Below are positions 17,043-25,872 of a stretch of DNA of 64,000 nucleotides, piece after piece. Location: positions 898,285 to 962,284 of the forward strand of contig NZ_MCHY01000008.1 in NCBI RefSeq assembly GCF_003609605.1. Direction: 5' to 3'. The DNA is from Ammoniphilus oxalaticus (lineage in GTDB: Bacteria > Bacillota > Bacilli > Aneurinibacillales > RAOX-1). The notes below the pieces were generated by a model that ran no database searches, was not told the origin of the DNA, and was given only the letters and a program-made list of their open reading frames with translations. The translations under genes were made by a program, and so were the position numbers. The stretch's first letter is position 1. Each line of letters starts with the position of its first letter.

Positions 17043-17139
17043 AGCATGAAAAAGAAGAATCGCACAAGCTTCATAAATCGCATAATTTCTAATGAAGGGG
17101 TTGAAAGTTGGTTTTGGGCTAGAGTTCCCCAGGATGATG

Positions 17140-17247
17140 TTGTGAAAAGACTTGCCTTACGCGCGAGTTGATCTATTTGATGCTGCGGAGTGTGTCTATT
17201 TTGCCGTTTGGGTAGGATTATAACTAGATTTGGCTAAGTATGTATGA
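17140..17247 (+). pseudogene. Remnant of a second TupA-like ATP-grasp gene
   Basis: The DNA repeats the 3' end of the TupA-like gene at 8600-8757. KDLPYARVDLFDAAECVYF matches KDLRYVRVDLFDAAGRVYF, then about 60 bases covering the Gly-rich FAPGGGF segment are missing, and after an in-frame TAA the end LDLAKYV matches LDLKKYV. It is clearly non-functional. It shows that the TupA-like gene was once duplicated on the far side of what is now the element. Confidence 0.75.
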
Positions 17248-17250
17248 ACA

Positions 17251-17293
17251 TGTAAAAGCGCTTCTTGGTGTGGTTGCTAAGGGGCGCTTTTTC
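17251..17293 (+). terminator. Terminator after the TupA-like remnant
   Basis: AAAAGCGC...GCGCTTTTT stem with a long loop, in the same relative position as the terminator after the intact TupA-like gene. Confidence 0.65.
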
Positions 17294-17416
17294 TATTGAA
17301 TCTTTAAGTTACCGTCAAACTTTGCGCCTGCCAAACCATTTCTTTCTTTGGGATCATCATCCTCTATTAATAGCCTGTTTTCATATGTGATAGGTAATTA
17401 AACAATCAGTGTGATG

Positions 17417-17456
17417 CTCCTTTCAATAGAAATAAGAGTAAGTCTATTGAAAGGAG
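17417..17456 (+). promoter_or_regulatory. Perfect 14-bp hairpin that buries a ribosome binding site
   Basis: CTCCTTTCAATAGA (17417-17430) is the exact reverse complement of TCTATTGAAAGGAG (17443-17456), with a 12-base loop. The right arm ends in the AAAGGAG that serves ATG 17466. In RNA the site would be paired, so translation of the 17466 gene should depend on melting or binding. As DNA it could equally be an operator for a dimeric protein. There is no T tract after it, so it is not a terminator. Confidence 0.7.
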
Positions 17457-17465
17457 TCAAAGTAT

Positions 17466-17963
17466 ATGAGAAATCAATGCAAGGAAAAAGGTAAAAGCTA
17501 TTCAAAGGAATTAGACAAACGATATCCTGAGCTTAAATGTTATATCTATTGGCAAAGGAAACAGTTAGAGAGGGCATTTGAGAGGGAGATTAGGAGGGAG
17601 CGTCAAAGATTACTTTGGTATTTTGGAAGAATGTTGCGCTATCAAACTTATGATCTAGAGAATCGAATGTATGATCTGGAGAATCGATTAAGAAAACAGG
17701 CGCGAAGAGAGTTGCAAAATGAGTTGTATTCAGCGCGCTATGCCGAATGGTTAAAAGAGGTCCTACAAGCCGAGCGTGGGCAAGGTGATTTCAAAGAAAT
17801 TGCTCAACGATTTCTAAATGAGGATGTTGAAGTGCTTACACATGCGGGAGCCCTCTATGGAACAATAACGGATGTGGAAGACGGTTATCTTGTCTTGCGT
17901 GAAACGGAGTCAACGATTGTAATCGTTCCCTTTGGAAATGTGACCTCTATTCGACCGCAATAA
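17466..17963 (+). CDS. Coiled-coil protein with a C-terminal Sm-like domain
   Basis: 165 aa. Residues 1-105 are highly charged and helical (a run rich in Arg/Glu with the repeat YDLENRMYDLENRL). Residues 110-165 form a small beta barrel-like unit: FLNEDVEVLTHAGALYGTITDV, YLVLRETESTIVIVPFGNVTSI. Such Sm-like C-terminal units occur in DUF2642-type spore coat proteins, but I do not recognise this one firmly. The related 65-aa protein follows 26 bases later. The ribosome site is inside a perfect hairpin. Confidence 0.6.
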   Translation: MRNQCKEKGKSYSKELDKRYPELKCYIYWQRKQLERAFEREIRRERQRLLWYFGRMLRYQTYDLENRMYDLENRLRKQARRELQNELYSARYAEWLKEVLQAERGQGDFKEIAQRFLNEDVEVLTHAGALYGTITDVEDGYLVLRETESTIVIVPFGNVTSIRPQ

Positions 17964-17989
17964 AATTTTGAATAGAAAGGAGTAGTATT

Positions 17990-18187
17990 ATGTTTATTGA
18001 TGAATTGAGAAGGCATATAAACAGTCAGATCCAAGTTGCCACACCTGGTCAGGTTTTAGCGGGAGTTTTAGCGGCAGTTAATGCAGAAGTGATCACACTA
18101 AGGACATCTACTTTTCCGGGGTATGACGGAGCGGAGGACGTAATGATCCGGATCGAAAACATTGGCTACGTCAGAGTGTTCGAGTGA
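17990..18187 (+). CDS. Small Sm-like (DUF2642-type) protein
   Basis: 65 aa, essentially one small beta-barrel unit: INSQIQVATPGQVLAGVLAAV, EVITLRTST, VMIRIENIGYVRVF. It is comparable to the C-terminal domain of the preceding protein. AAAGGAG lies 8-9 bases before ATG 17990. Its stop overlaps the GTG of the first glycosyltransferase by 4 bases, tying it to the sugar operon. Probably a spore-surface anchor or assembly factor (inference). Confidence 0.6.
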   Translation: MFIDELRRHINSQIQVATPGQVLAGVLAAVNAEVITLRTSTFPGYDGAEDVMIRIENIGYVRVFE

Positions 18188-19719
18188 GTAAACTGTCAAT
18201 TATAATTCCGACTCAAGATGAAGAACAAACAATCTCATCGGTAATCGAAGAGGCAAAAAAGCTATCGCCGTTGGAAATAATTGTCGTTATCAACGGTTCC
18301 AGTGACAATACGAAACAAATCGTTCAATCCCACCAATGTAAAATTATCGAGTATCCATTTTCAATCGGAAATGATGTTGGAAGAGCAATTGGCGCGCTTC
18401 ATGCCAACGGGGATATCCTCTTATTTATAGACGGGGATATCCCTATCCCTTCAAATAAGCTTTTTCCTTTTGTTCGTGAAATCCAATCGGGCTCTGATAT
18501 CGCCCTAAATAATCTCCGCTGGACAGCGCAACTTCCTATTCGTCCTCATACAACAACTGTTTCCAAAATCGCAGTGAATCATTTTTTACGCGCATCGTCG
18601 CTGTCGGTTAATTCACTAATAGCGATTCCTCATGCTATGAGTAAAGTCGCTCTAGAAAAAATTGGCTGGCATCATCTTGCTGATCCGGTGTTAGCTCAAG
18701 CGATCGCTATAGAAAAAAAGTTAAAAATCGCATCGCCTATCGATGTAGATGTTATCGGTACGAATCGCATTCGGCCTGTTCACTCCGCTCCTTCTGTAGG
18801 ATCACCGTATCCGCAATCAACTAGTCGAATACTAGGAGATCACCTTCGGGCTATCCAGTATTTAATTGAGAAAAAAGGGCCGCGTGGTGGCTTTACGGAT
18901 GGAAATCGAAATCGCAAACTTTTACAACGATTTGTTCCTCACTCCTTTGCTAAAAGAGCGAAAAGGAGCGCAGTGATTCCTGTCGGCGAGGAAAAACGAA
19001 CCATCAGCCAAGTTATTTCTTCCGTACGCCAAGCGGGCGTGGATGAAATCATCGTCGTCGCCAATGGCGCGGATCGGGATACGCTCCATTTTGCTCAGCA
19101 GGAAAAAGTGTTGTTGGTCCCGTTTGGGAAACAGCTGGGACACAATGTGGGAAGAGCGATAGGAGCCGCATATGCGACAGGGGAGATTTGCTTGTTTATA
19201 GACGGAGATTTTGTTATTCCACCCGATGATTTAATTCCTTTTATTCAAGCTGTAGAAGGCGGCGTCGATATTGCTCTCAATAATCTGGAGTTTTTGATGG
19301 ACCAATTTCATCCGATGGATACGATCAGTGTTGTCAAGTACTTTCTTAACTTGTCAGCAGGAAGGCCAGATCTACTAAATAATTCGCTTACCGCTGTTCC
19401 GCACGCCATGCATAGAAGAGTGATTGATAAGATTGGATTTAAATCTTTGATGATTCCACCTAAAGCGCAAGTCGAGGCGTTGCAACAGGGATTTAAGATC
19501 CAGGCGACTCATGTTGTAGATGTGGTAAAGCCAAATCGGATACGTCAAGATCACGTTTCAACGCAAGGGAAAATACCAGCTTTTGAAAGAATTATAGGTG
19601 ATCATGTCGAGGCGCTAGGTCATCTTCTTCATCTTACAAATCATAGAGGCTTGTTTACCGATGGAAATCGAAAGCGAGAACTCTTAAAAATGGAGGATAA
19701 GGAAAATGACAACATCTAA
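18184..19719 (+). CDS. Tandem-domain family 2 glycosyltransferase 1
   Basis: 511 aa with two GT-A domains of about 250 residues. The first has LSIIIPTQDEEQTI, VINGSSDNT, GNDVGRAIGALHANGDILLF, IDGD. The second has a worn start (AVIPVGEEKRTI), then VANGADRDT, GHNVGRAIGA, IDGDF. Each ends with a HPxxTDGN-like GGFTDGNR or GLFTDGNR. GT-A enzymes transfer sugar from a nucleotide sugar at the IDGD metal site. GTG start, overlapping the upstream stop. It overlaps the dehydrogenase gene by 14 bases. Two active domains could add alternating sugars (inference). Confidence 0.85.
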   Translation: MSKLSIIIPTQDEEQTISSVIEEAKKLSPLEIIVVINGSSDNTKQIVQSHQCKIIEYPFSIGNDVGRAIGALHANGDILLFIDGDIPIPSNKLFPFVREIQSGSDIALNNLRWTAQLPIRPHTTTVSKIAVNHFLRASSLSVNSLIAIPHAMSKVALEKIGWHHLADPVLAQAIAIEKKLKIASPIDVDVIGTNRIRPVHSAPSVGSPYPQSTSRILGDHLRAIQYLIEKKGPRGGFTDGNRNRKLLQRFVPHSFAKRAKRSAVIPVGEEKRTISQVISSVRQAGVDEIIVVANGADRDTLHFAQQEKVLLVPFGKQLGHNVGRAIGAAYATGEICLFIDGDFVIPPDDLIPFIQAVEGGVDIALNNLEFLMDQFHPMDTISVVKYFLNLSAGRPDLLNNSLTAVPHAMHRRVIDKIGFKSLMIPPKAQVEALQQGFKIQATHVVDVVKPNRIRQDHVSTQGKIPAFERIIGDHVEALGHLLHLTNHRGLFTDGNRKRELLKMEDKENDNI

Positions 19720-20956
19720 ATTAGCTGTGATTGGTTTGGGTTATGTCGGATTGCCTTTGGCCGTTCATTTTGCAGAACACGGATTTGAGGTGATCGGCAA
19801 GGATAAGGATGGACAGAAGATCGCTCGTCTGATGAAGGGCGAAACCTATATTAGTGATGTCACGGAGCAAGCCATACGAGAAGCGTTGAAAAAAGGGAGA
19901 CTAACCCCCTCGTTGCCAAATAAAAACCTGCTGCAATCAGCGGATTATATCATCGTCGCCGTTCCAACTCCGATTTTAAATGAGCAACCCGATTTATCAG
20001 CAGTAGAAGAAGCGTGTCAATTGATTGCCGAACAGTTAAGAGAAGGGCAGACAATCATATTAGAAAGCACAACATTCCCTGGGACGCTAGAGGAGGTGAT
20101 TCTCCCTATTATGAGTCGTACCGGGTTAACGGTCGGAAAAGACTTTTTCCTAGGCTATTCGCCTGAACGAATTGATCCTGGAAACACCGAATATTCCTTA
20201 CAACGAATACCGAAGGTTGTTAGCGGGCAAACAGCAGCCTGCTTGAAGAAAGTAACGGAGTTATATGAAGTGGCGTTCGAACAGGTCGTTCCGGTCAGCT
20301 CACCTCGCGTTGCGGAAATGTGTAAATTGTTTGAGAATATTCAAAGGCTTGTCAATATTTCATTAGTTAATGAGATCGATCAATTGTGCCAACAGCTTAA
20401 TATAAATTTTAGAGAATCATTGCGAGCGGCGGCTACTAAACCTTTTGGCTTCACTCCTTATTGGCCTGGTCCTGGGGTGGGAGGCCATTGTATCCCTGTC
20501 GATCCGATGTATTTCCAATGGAAAGCAAAGAAACAAGGATTATCCAGTCAACTTATTGAGCAGGCATTACAAATTAATCGGGTGATGCCTCAAGTCGTGG
20601 TAGACAGGGTAAACGAGGAATTAGGGAGCGTAGATAAGACAGAAGCGCAAATCTTACTCATCGGCCTCACTTATAAAAAAGATGTCAATGATCTAAGAGA
20701 ATCGCCTGCTCTCGATATTCTTAAATTACTGTTAATGCATGGATATAAGGTGAAATATAGCGATCCACACGTCCCTGTCGTAGACATGAATCAAGAGCAG
20801 CTTACGTCTTGTCCGTTATCAGCAAACCTGTTGCGCGCTATGGACGTTATTGTCATCTTAACGGATCATTCAGCTATCGATTGGAAGATGATTAAGGAGC
20901 ATGGTCAACGAATCATAGATATGCGAGGTGTTTACGATAATCATGAAGAAAGGTGA
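19706..20956 (+). CDS. UDP-sugar 6-dehydrogenase (WecC/WbpA type)
   Basis: 416 aa. The Rossmann start is AVIGLGYVGLPLA. Next are VPTPILNEQPDLS, ESTTFPGT, GYSPERIDPGN, KLFENIQRLVNISLVNE with the active-site Lys207, and GVGGHCIPVDP with the catalytic Cys262. It oxidises a UDP-hexose or UDP-HexNAc to the uronic acid with two NAD+. A uronic acid product fits the TupA-like and other ATP-grasp ligases, which need a carboxylate acceptor (inference). It overlaps the glycosyltransferase by 14 bases and is followed by the epimerase, as in uronate pathways. Confidence 0.88.
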   Translation: MTTSKLAVIGLGYVGLPLAVHFAEHGFEVIGKDKDGQKIARLMKGETYISDVTEQAIREALKKGRLTPSLPNKNLLQSADYIIVAVPTPILNEQPDLSAVEEACQLIAEQLREGQTIILESTTFPGTLEEVILPIMSRTGLTVGKDFFLGYSPERIDPGNTEYSLQRIPKVVSGQTAACLKKVTELYEVAFEQVVPVSSPRVAEMCKLFENIQRLVNISLVNEIDQLCQQLNINFRESLRAAATKPFGFTPYWPGPGVGGHCIPVDPMYFQWKAKKQGLSSQLIEQALQINRVMPQVVVDRVNEELGSVDKTEAQILLIGLTYKKDVNDLRESPALDILKLLLMHGYKVKYSDPHVPVVDMNQEQLTSCPLSANLLRAMDVIVILTDHSAIDWKMIKEHGQRIIDMRGVYDNHEER

Positions 20957-20960
20957 TTCG

Positions 20961-21947
20961 ATGCAAATGATTAGACGGAAGTACCTGGTGACAGGCGGCG
21001 CAGGTTTTATCGGTTCTCATCTTGCTGAGGGATTGCTTGAACGGGGTTATAAAGTCACGGTCCTGGACAATTTAGAGAATTCGATTGCTGATCCCGATTT
21101 AGACCAGAACTCGCAGCTTTCTTTTGTAAAAGGGAGTGTAACTGATCGTTCTTTGGTTCGGGAGCTAGTTGCTGAACACGATGCTGTGTTTCATTTGGCT
21201 GCGATGTTAGGCGTCAAGACGACGATGACCCATACGATCGAAATGGTTCAAAATAATCTAGCGGGAACATCGATTATTTTAGAAGAAGCGATGAGGACAG
21301 GAAAAAAGGTTGTCTTTGCTTCGACTTCAGAAGTGTATGGTAAAGGGGAACCGCCCTTCTCCGAAAATATGGATCTGCGCTTTGGCAACACGACAAAATT
21401 GCGCTGGAGTTATGCGCTTGGAAAATCGTTAGAAGAGTGTCTTTGTCTTGCGTACGGGCGCAAAAAGTTACCAATTACGATTGTTCGCTATTTTAATATA
21501 TTTGGACCGAGACAAAAAGATGGGTCATATGGTGGTGTTGTATCCCGCTTTATTAAAGCCGCCCTGACAGGCGAGGATCTATTAGTCTACGGAGATGGCA
21601 GTCAAACACGTAGTTTTACCTATGTCAGTGATGCTGTCGAAGGAACGATCAGATGCTTAGAAGAGAAAGCCGATCAAGAGATCTTTAACGTTGGTAGTCG
21701 GAATGAGATCACAATCCTTGGTCTAGCAACTAAAATTAAAAACCTCACTAAATCTTCCTCAAATATCGTACACATTCCTTTTGATAAAGTATATCCTCAT
21801 GGTTTCGAAGAAATCCCCAAACGATCTCCAGATATTAATAAGATTGAAACGATCCTGCAATATGAACCGCAAGTCAAATTGGAACAAGGATTGAAAGAAT
21901 CGATCGGTTGGTATCGTCGAAAACTAGCGAGAGGAGAGTTGAGTTAA
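20961..21947 (+). CDS. NAD-dependent epimerase/decarboxylase (GalE/UXS-like SDR)
   Basis: 328 aa. YLVTGGAGFIGSHLAEGL is the NAD site, HLAAMLGVK the substrate wall, STSEVYG and the catalytic pair YALGK follow, then VRYFNIFGPRQ, GDGSQTRSFTYVSDAV and FNVGS. This order is typical of UDP-glucuronate decarboxylases and UDP-hexuronate/hexose 4-epimerases. ATG 20961 has AAAGGTG upstream; an in-frame GTG at 20928 lies inside the previous gene. With the dehydrogenase it would make UDP-uronic acid or pentose donors for the flanking glycosyltransferases. Confidence 0.85.
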   Translation: MQMIRRKYLVTGGAGFIGSHLAEGLLERGYKVTVLDNLENSIADPDLDQNSQLSFVKGSVTDRSLVRELVAEHDAVFHLAAMLGVKTTMTHTIEMVQNNLAGTSIILEEAMRTGKKVVFASTSEVYGKGEPPFSENMDLRFGNTTKLRWSYALGKSLEECLCLAYGRKKLPITIVRYFNIFGPRQKDGSYGGVVSRFIKAALTGEDLLVYGDGSQTRSFTYVSDAVEGTIRCLEEKADQEIFNVGSRNEITILGLATKIKNLTKSSSNIVHIPFDKVYPHGFEEIPKRSPDINKIETILQYEPQVKLEQGLKESIGWYRRKLARGELS

Positions 21948-21949
21948 TC

Positions 21950-23506
21950 GTGAGTAAGCAGGTTTCAATTATTATTCCAGCATGTAATGAAGAAAGTACG
22001 CTTCCTGGCGTACTTTCTTCCTGCCAACAACTAGATCCGCATGAGATCATTGTAGTCGCGAATGGTTGTACGGATCGGACCGTGGAAATTGCTAGGAAAT
22101 TTAATTGTCAAATCATTGTAGAATCGCTAGCTTTGGGAAATGATGTCGGTCGAATGATAGGCGCCCGTCAAGCAACTGGGGAAATTCTTCTGTTTTTAGA
22201 TGCGGATTTTGCGATTAATCCGAGTGAATTGAGAGAGATGTTAAGGCCTCTATTAACGGGGTCAGTAGATGTGATCCTAAATGACTTTGACTTTTTGTTT
22301 AAAGAAAAGAAATTTCCACACTCTACCACCATTTGGAGGCAAGTGTTTAATGAATTACTAGGTAGAAAAGAGTTAGGGATTGATTCGGTTTTATCGGTGC
22401 CTCACGCTTTTACTAGACAGGTTCTCGAGTTAATCGGGGTTGAATCTTTAGCAAATCCGATTGTGGCTCAAATGAAACTAATTACAGGCGGATTTCGAAT
22501 CGCCCATGATTATGGAATTGATGTGATTAGGCTAAACCGTTTTCGTCCGGAAGAGCATGCGACGTCTTCCGCGATTCTTTCTCGTTCGGAAAAGAGAATC
22601 ATTGGTGATCATCTTGAAGCGCTATCAATTTCGTCTGCATTGCAGTCAACGCGCGGTGGATTTCCCGACGGAGGGAGAAGGAGAGATATCGTTCGCGAAA
22701 TACAAAACGGGCAACGTACGTTAACTGTTTATCCTGGCTGGGGAACGCAACGTTCCTCACTCTATAGGGGCCAACAAGTATCCGTTATTATTCCAGCTCA
22801 AAATGAACAGTTTACGATCGGTGATGTGATTAAAAATGTAAGGAAGATTGAACCGAAAGAAGTTCTGGTCATAGTCAATGGTTCAACGGATCAAACGGAG
22901 AGGATCGCTAGACAATGTGGAGCAACAACGATCGTTGTTGAAGAACCACTTGGCAATGACGTTGGTCGGGCGATTGGAGCCGAGTTCGCAACTGGGGATA
23001 TCCTCTTGTTTCTAGATGGCGATTTTGTTTTAGAACCAGAACAACTATTCCCATTTACTCAGGCGATCGCAAGGGGAAAGCATGTCGCCTTAAATGATTT
23101 AAACTATTATTTAACGCTTAGGTTGCCATTGAACTTTGTCACCGCTTTAAAATATGCGATTAATCTAGCGGCCAATCGGAAGGAGCTAGGTGTTGGGTCG
23201 CTCGTAGCTGTCCCTCATGCGCTTAGTCGAACGGCGTTAGATCATATCCATTGGACTGCGCTCGTTTCTCCCGTTTTGGCTCAAATGAAAGCAATGTTAA
23301 GTCCTCCTTTGCAGATAGAATGCGTCCATCTTGTCGATGTCGATCGGATCAATCGAATTCGACCGGATCAACATTTTGCTACTGAAGGTTACCCACCCGC
23401 GGTGGATAGAATCATTGGAGATCATCTTGAAGCGTTGTCCTATTTAATTAAACGAGAGGGACAAAGAGGTGTTTTTAAGCAAAATTACCGTCGACTTCCC
23501 CATTAA
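21950..23506 (+). CDS. Tandem-domain family 2 glycosyltransferase 2
   Basis: 518 aa, same layout as the 18184 protein. GT-A domain 1 (VSIIIPACNEESTL, VANGCTDRT, GNDVGRMIGARQATGEILLF, LDADF) and domain 2 (VSVIIPAQNEQFTI, VNGSTDQT, GNDVGRAIGAEFATGDILLF, LDGDF) each end in a GDHLEAL block. GTG 21950 is preceded by GAGGAG 14-19 bases upstream and lies 2 bases after the epimerase stop. Together the two proteins carry four related GT-A domains. A 13-bp perfect hairpin lies in its first 25 codons. Confidence 0.85.
   Translation: MSKQVSIIIPACNEESTLPGVLSSCQQLDPHEIIVVANGCTDRTVEIARKFNCQIIVESLALGNDVGRMIGARQATGEILLFLDADFAINPSELREMLRPLLTGSVDVILNDFDFLFKEKKFPHSTTIWRQVFNELLGRKELGIDSVLSVPHAFTRQVLELIGVESLANPIVAQMKLITGGFRIAHDYGIDVIRLNRFRPEEHATSSAILSRSEKRIIGDHLEALSISSALQSTRGGFPDGGRRRDIVREIQNGQRTLTVYPGWGTQRSSLYRGQQVSVIIPAQNEQFTIGDVIKNVRKIEPKEVLVIVNGSTDQTERIARQCGATTIVVEEPLGNDVGRAIGAEFATGDILLFLDGDFVLEPEQLFPFTQAIARGKHVALNDLNYYLTLRLPLNFVTALKYAINLAANRKELGVGSLVAVPHALSRTALDHIHWTALVSPVLAQMKAMLSPPLQIECVHLVDVDRINRIRPDQHFATEGYPPAVDRIIGDHLEALSYLIKREGQRGVFKQNYRRLPH
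21989..22020 (+). promoter_or_regulatory. 13-bp perfect hairpin inside the start of a coding region
   Basis: GAAGAAAGTACGC (21989-22001) is the exact reverse complement of GCGTACTTTCTTC (22008-22020), with a 6-base loop. It falls at codons 14-24 of the second tandem glycosyltransferase. A stem this long near a start may slow ribosomes or bind a protein. It is not a terminator, since no T run follows. Confidence 0.6.
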
Positions 23507-23559
23507 TATAAACGATTGGCTCGTTTGACGCCCGTCTTATCTCTATAACAAAAATGTCT

Positions 23560-23606
23560 GCGCTTGATTGGATGTAAATAGATTACCCAGTCAAGCGCTT
23601 TTTTGC
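23560..23606 (+). terminator. Rho-independent terminator of the sugar operon
   Basis: GCGCTTGATTGG pairs with CCCAGTCAAGCGC, then TTTTTT. It lies 54 bases after the last gene of the glycosyltransferase operon. Confidence 0.85.
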
Positions 23607-23655
23607 TACACATATTCAGACCTGCTGTTCATAAAATAATATAGGGTGAAAGAAG

Positions 23656-25749
23656 ATGAATGAACCTTCTTTAAAAACTTCAAAGTGGACGTCTCGGGCG
23701 CGTTATTTATGGGAAAAAGGAAAATTGCCTCGTCCGACGGATGAGCGGATTACGATTATTATGCGAGGGACGAAACTCGCTTGGACACAGCATGCGTTAG
23801 CTTGCATCGAGCGGCATACAGAACAACCAGCCATTGTTTACCTTGTCCCAGAAGGGGAGTTGTACCAATATGTCGGGGAACAATGGTTGGCAAACCCACG
23901 CTTGGATGCTGACACCTTGCTAGCTCCGCTTACTTATTCCTTTCCAATGAAACTAATGGCGCCGTTGCCAGGCGTTGATTCATTGAATCAAGCGTTAAGC
24001 GAAGTAACCGATTCTTTTTTCGTTGTTCTTGAAGATGCCGTTACCGTTGGCCCTCATTGGCTGACGAATCTGTTATGGCCTTTTTTTGATAATTCCACCG
24101 TAATGGGAAGCGCGCCGTTGACGAATTTAACGACACAAACACCTAATTTTGAGACGATGGCGCAACTGGTCGCTTATCAAAACCAACTTGGGATCGAACA
24201 ATGCGGATCCTGGGAGTTTACGCCGCGTTTAACTTGGCCATGCGTTGTTTTGCGTAGAAGCGTTTTGGATGTGATTGGCGGGGTGAATTCGGAGATAGCA
24301 GACAAGCGCCAGGGAATTTCCGACTGGCTAGGACGGGCCGAAGCCGCGCAAGGAAAATTTGTGATATGCCATGATAGTTACGCGCTCGTTTTGGTGAAAG
24401 GGCCTGAGCGTTTTACCATTGAGGTGGATCAACATCAAAAACAACAGCCACCTGCGTATGTTCCATTATCCGCTTCGATTCAAACGTCAGAGATGAAACA
24501 AACGCCGATTGCGTTAGACGTCGTCTTGTTTAGCGGAGGAGAACAATGGAGCGATCTTAAGCGCCGTTGGATCGAGTTATTGCCAGTGAACGGCAAGCGT
24601 TATGTAGTCGGAAGGCAGACGACTGGAACAGAGTCGTTTACCCCGATGTCCTTAGAGCAATTAGAACAATTAGATCCATCTAAGACGCTTGTTTTCGTCA
24701 GTGATCCGCTTTGGGGCGCGATGGTTAAAAAATTTGGACCAAGAATATGGCTGCAATTATTGCCCGCTCGACTAGGTGAACAAGATGATCTATTCTATAA
24801 AAAATGTTATGATTTTGCGGCTCATCAGGCCACGCTAATTTTGACCACATCAGAGCAGGCGTATCTTGAACAAACTTTTCGTAGAGATGGTGTGTTTTTC
24901 TTAAATGGGGAAGATGAAGCTGCCTATGATATGGCAATTTATGAACGAGAAACTTTCTTTTTAAAAGATTATGAAGTGGTGTTTGTGGAGGTGATTCGAG
25001 ATCTAGTCGAAGGCGAAAGTCCAACGGAATCAGTTCAAAAACAGTGGCGGTTACGTCGGCGACATTACTTAAATTTACTTAAAAAGATGGGTGAACAAGA
25101 AACAGTATTGTTTTTGCTTGCGGTGTATCATTATTTTTTGGAGTATTCAGAAGAGGCTGAGCGGTATTTGTTGCAGTCTTATCAGCTTGCCGAGGCGGCG
25201 GGTCACGCCAATGCGCGACAAACTCACTACCGATTTCGGTCCGCGATTCAGGCGCAACGTGGGGAGTTGGATGAGGCGGTTGCTACTTTTGGGGAGTCCA
25301 TGAATAAAGAATTAGAGCAGCGCGCTTATCAGGCGCTGGTAGACCGCTTGCAAAGAGGGGAGCGTTCGTTAGCTAAGGTTGAACTGTTTGCCTTGAATGA
25401 TGATTTGAAAATGGCCACGCGTATGTTACAAGAGATGTCGGGGAGGGAATCGCGTGATGTACTGTATCGTTTGTATGTAAAGTTGGGTAGGTTTGATCAG
25501 GCTGTCCAACTTGTAGCGAAAGATGAATTAAGCGCGCCTGAACAGCAAGCTGAATATGAGACATTGCTCGGTTGGAGTAAAATGATGGAAGGTGATCATC
25601 AAGGCGCCATCCAACATTTTTTACAAGCGGCGGAGCATGATGAAGGGGTGCTGAAGCAGATTAATTTGTTGCAATCAGCGGAACAGCGAATTCAGGAGTT
25701 GTTGCGTGAGGAAGATTTAGATCGAGAGGAGGGAAGCAAAGGGAGTTAA
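23656..25749 (+). CDS. Glycosyltransferase-like protein with C-terminal TPR repeats
   Basis: 697 aa. Residues about 30-250 look like a degenerate GT-A domain (ITIIMRGTKLAWTQHALACIERHT, FFVVLEDAVTVGPHWLTNLL, a late RLTWPCVVLRRSVLDVIGGVN), with no clear DxD. The middle region has a second Rossmann-like pattern. From about 500, helical repeats of TPR type follow (LLFLLAVYHYFLEYSEEAERYLLQSYQLAEA and later ones, each split by Ala/Tyr). TPR-linked GTs modify proteins in several bacteria. It has its own start and a strong palindromic terminator, separate from the upstream operon. Confidence 0.65.
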   Translation: MNEPSLKTSKWTSRARYLWEKGKLPRPTDERITIIMRGTKLAWTQHALACIERHTEQPAIVYLVPEGELYQYVGEQWLANPRLDADTLLAPLTYSFPMKLMAPLPGVDSLNQALSEVTDSFFVVLEDAVTVGPHWLTNLLWPFFDNSTVMGSAPLTNLTTQTPNFETMAQLVAYQNQLGIEQCGSWEFTPRLTWPCVVLRRSVLDVIGGVNSEIADKRQGISDWLGRAEAAQGKFVICHDSYALVLVKGPERFTIEVDQHQKQQPPAYVPLSASIQTSEMKQTPIALDVVLFSGGEQWSDLKRRWIELLPVNGKRYVVGRQTTGTESFTPMSLEQLEQLDPSKTLVFVSDPLWGAMVKKFGPRIWLQLLPARLGEQDDLFYKKCYDFAAHQATLILTTSEQAYLEQTFRRDGVFFLNGEDEAAYDMAIYERETFFLKDYEVVFVEVIRDLVEGESPTESVQKQWRLRRRHYLNLLKKMGEQETVLFLLAVYHYFLEYSEEAERYLLQSYQLAEAAGHANARQTHYRFRSAIQAQRGELDEAVATFGESMNKELEQRAYQALVDRLQRGERSLAKVELFALNDDLKMATRMLQEMSGRESRDVLYRLYVKLGRFDQAVQLVAKDELSAPEQQAEYETLLGWSKMMEGDHQGAIQHFLQAAEHDEGVLKQINLLQSAEQRIQELLREEDLDREEGSKGS

Positions 25750-25764
25750 TTCCTCCGTTTTGTC

Positions 25765-25802
25765 CAACAAAGCTGTCCTTAAGCTTAAGGACAGCTTTGT
25801 TG
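25765..25802. terminator. Palindromic bidirectional terminator
   Basis: CAACAAAGCTGTCCTTAAG is the exact reverse complement of CTTAAGGACAGCTTTGTTG, giving a 19-bp stem with almost no loop and a T run after it. It ends the GT-TPR gene and may also stop leftward transcription from the fibre-like gene. Confidence 0.85.
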
Positions 25803-25872
25803 TTTTAAAAACATTAAAAGTCGTTGAAGGTCGCCGGACTAGTATGAAAGCTGCGATTTTCTCGCGATGGCT

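Noticed and set aside
17046..17171. A 41-codon frame after the cupin remnant
   Set aside because: It has no ribosome site and runs into the TupA-like remnant in another frame, so it is a chance frame across two pieces of debris.
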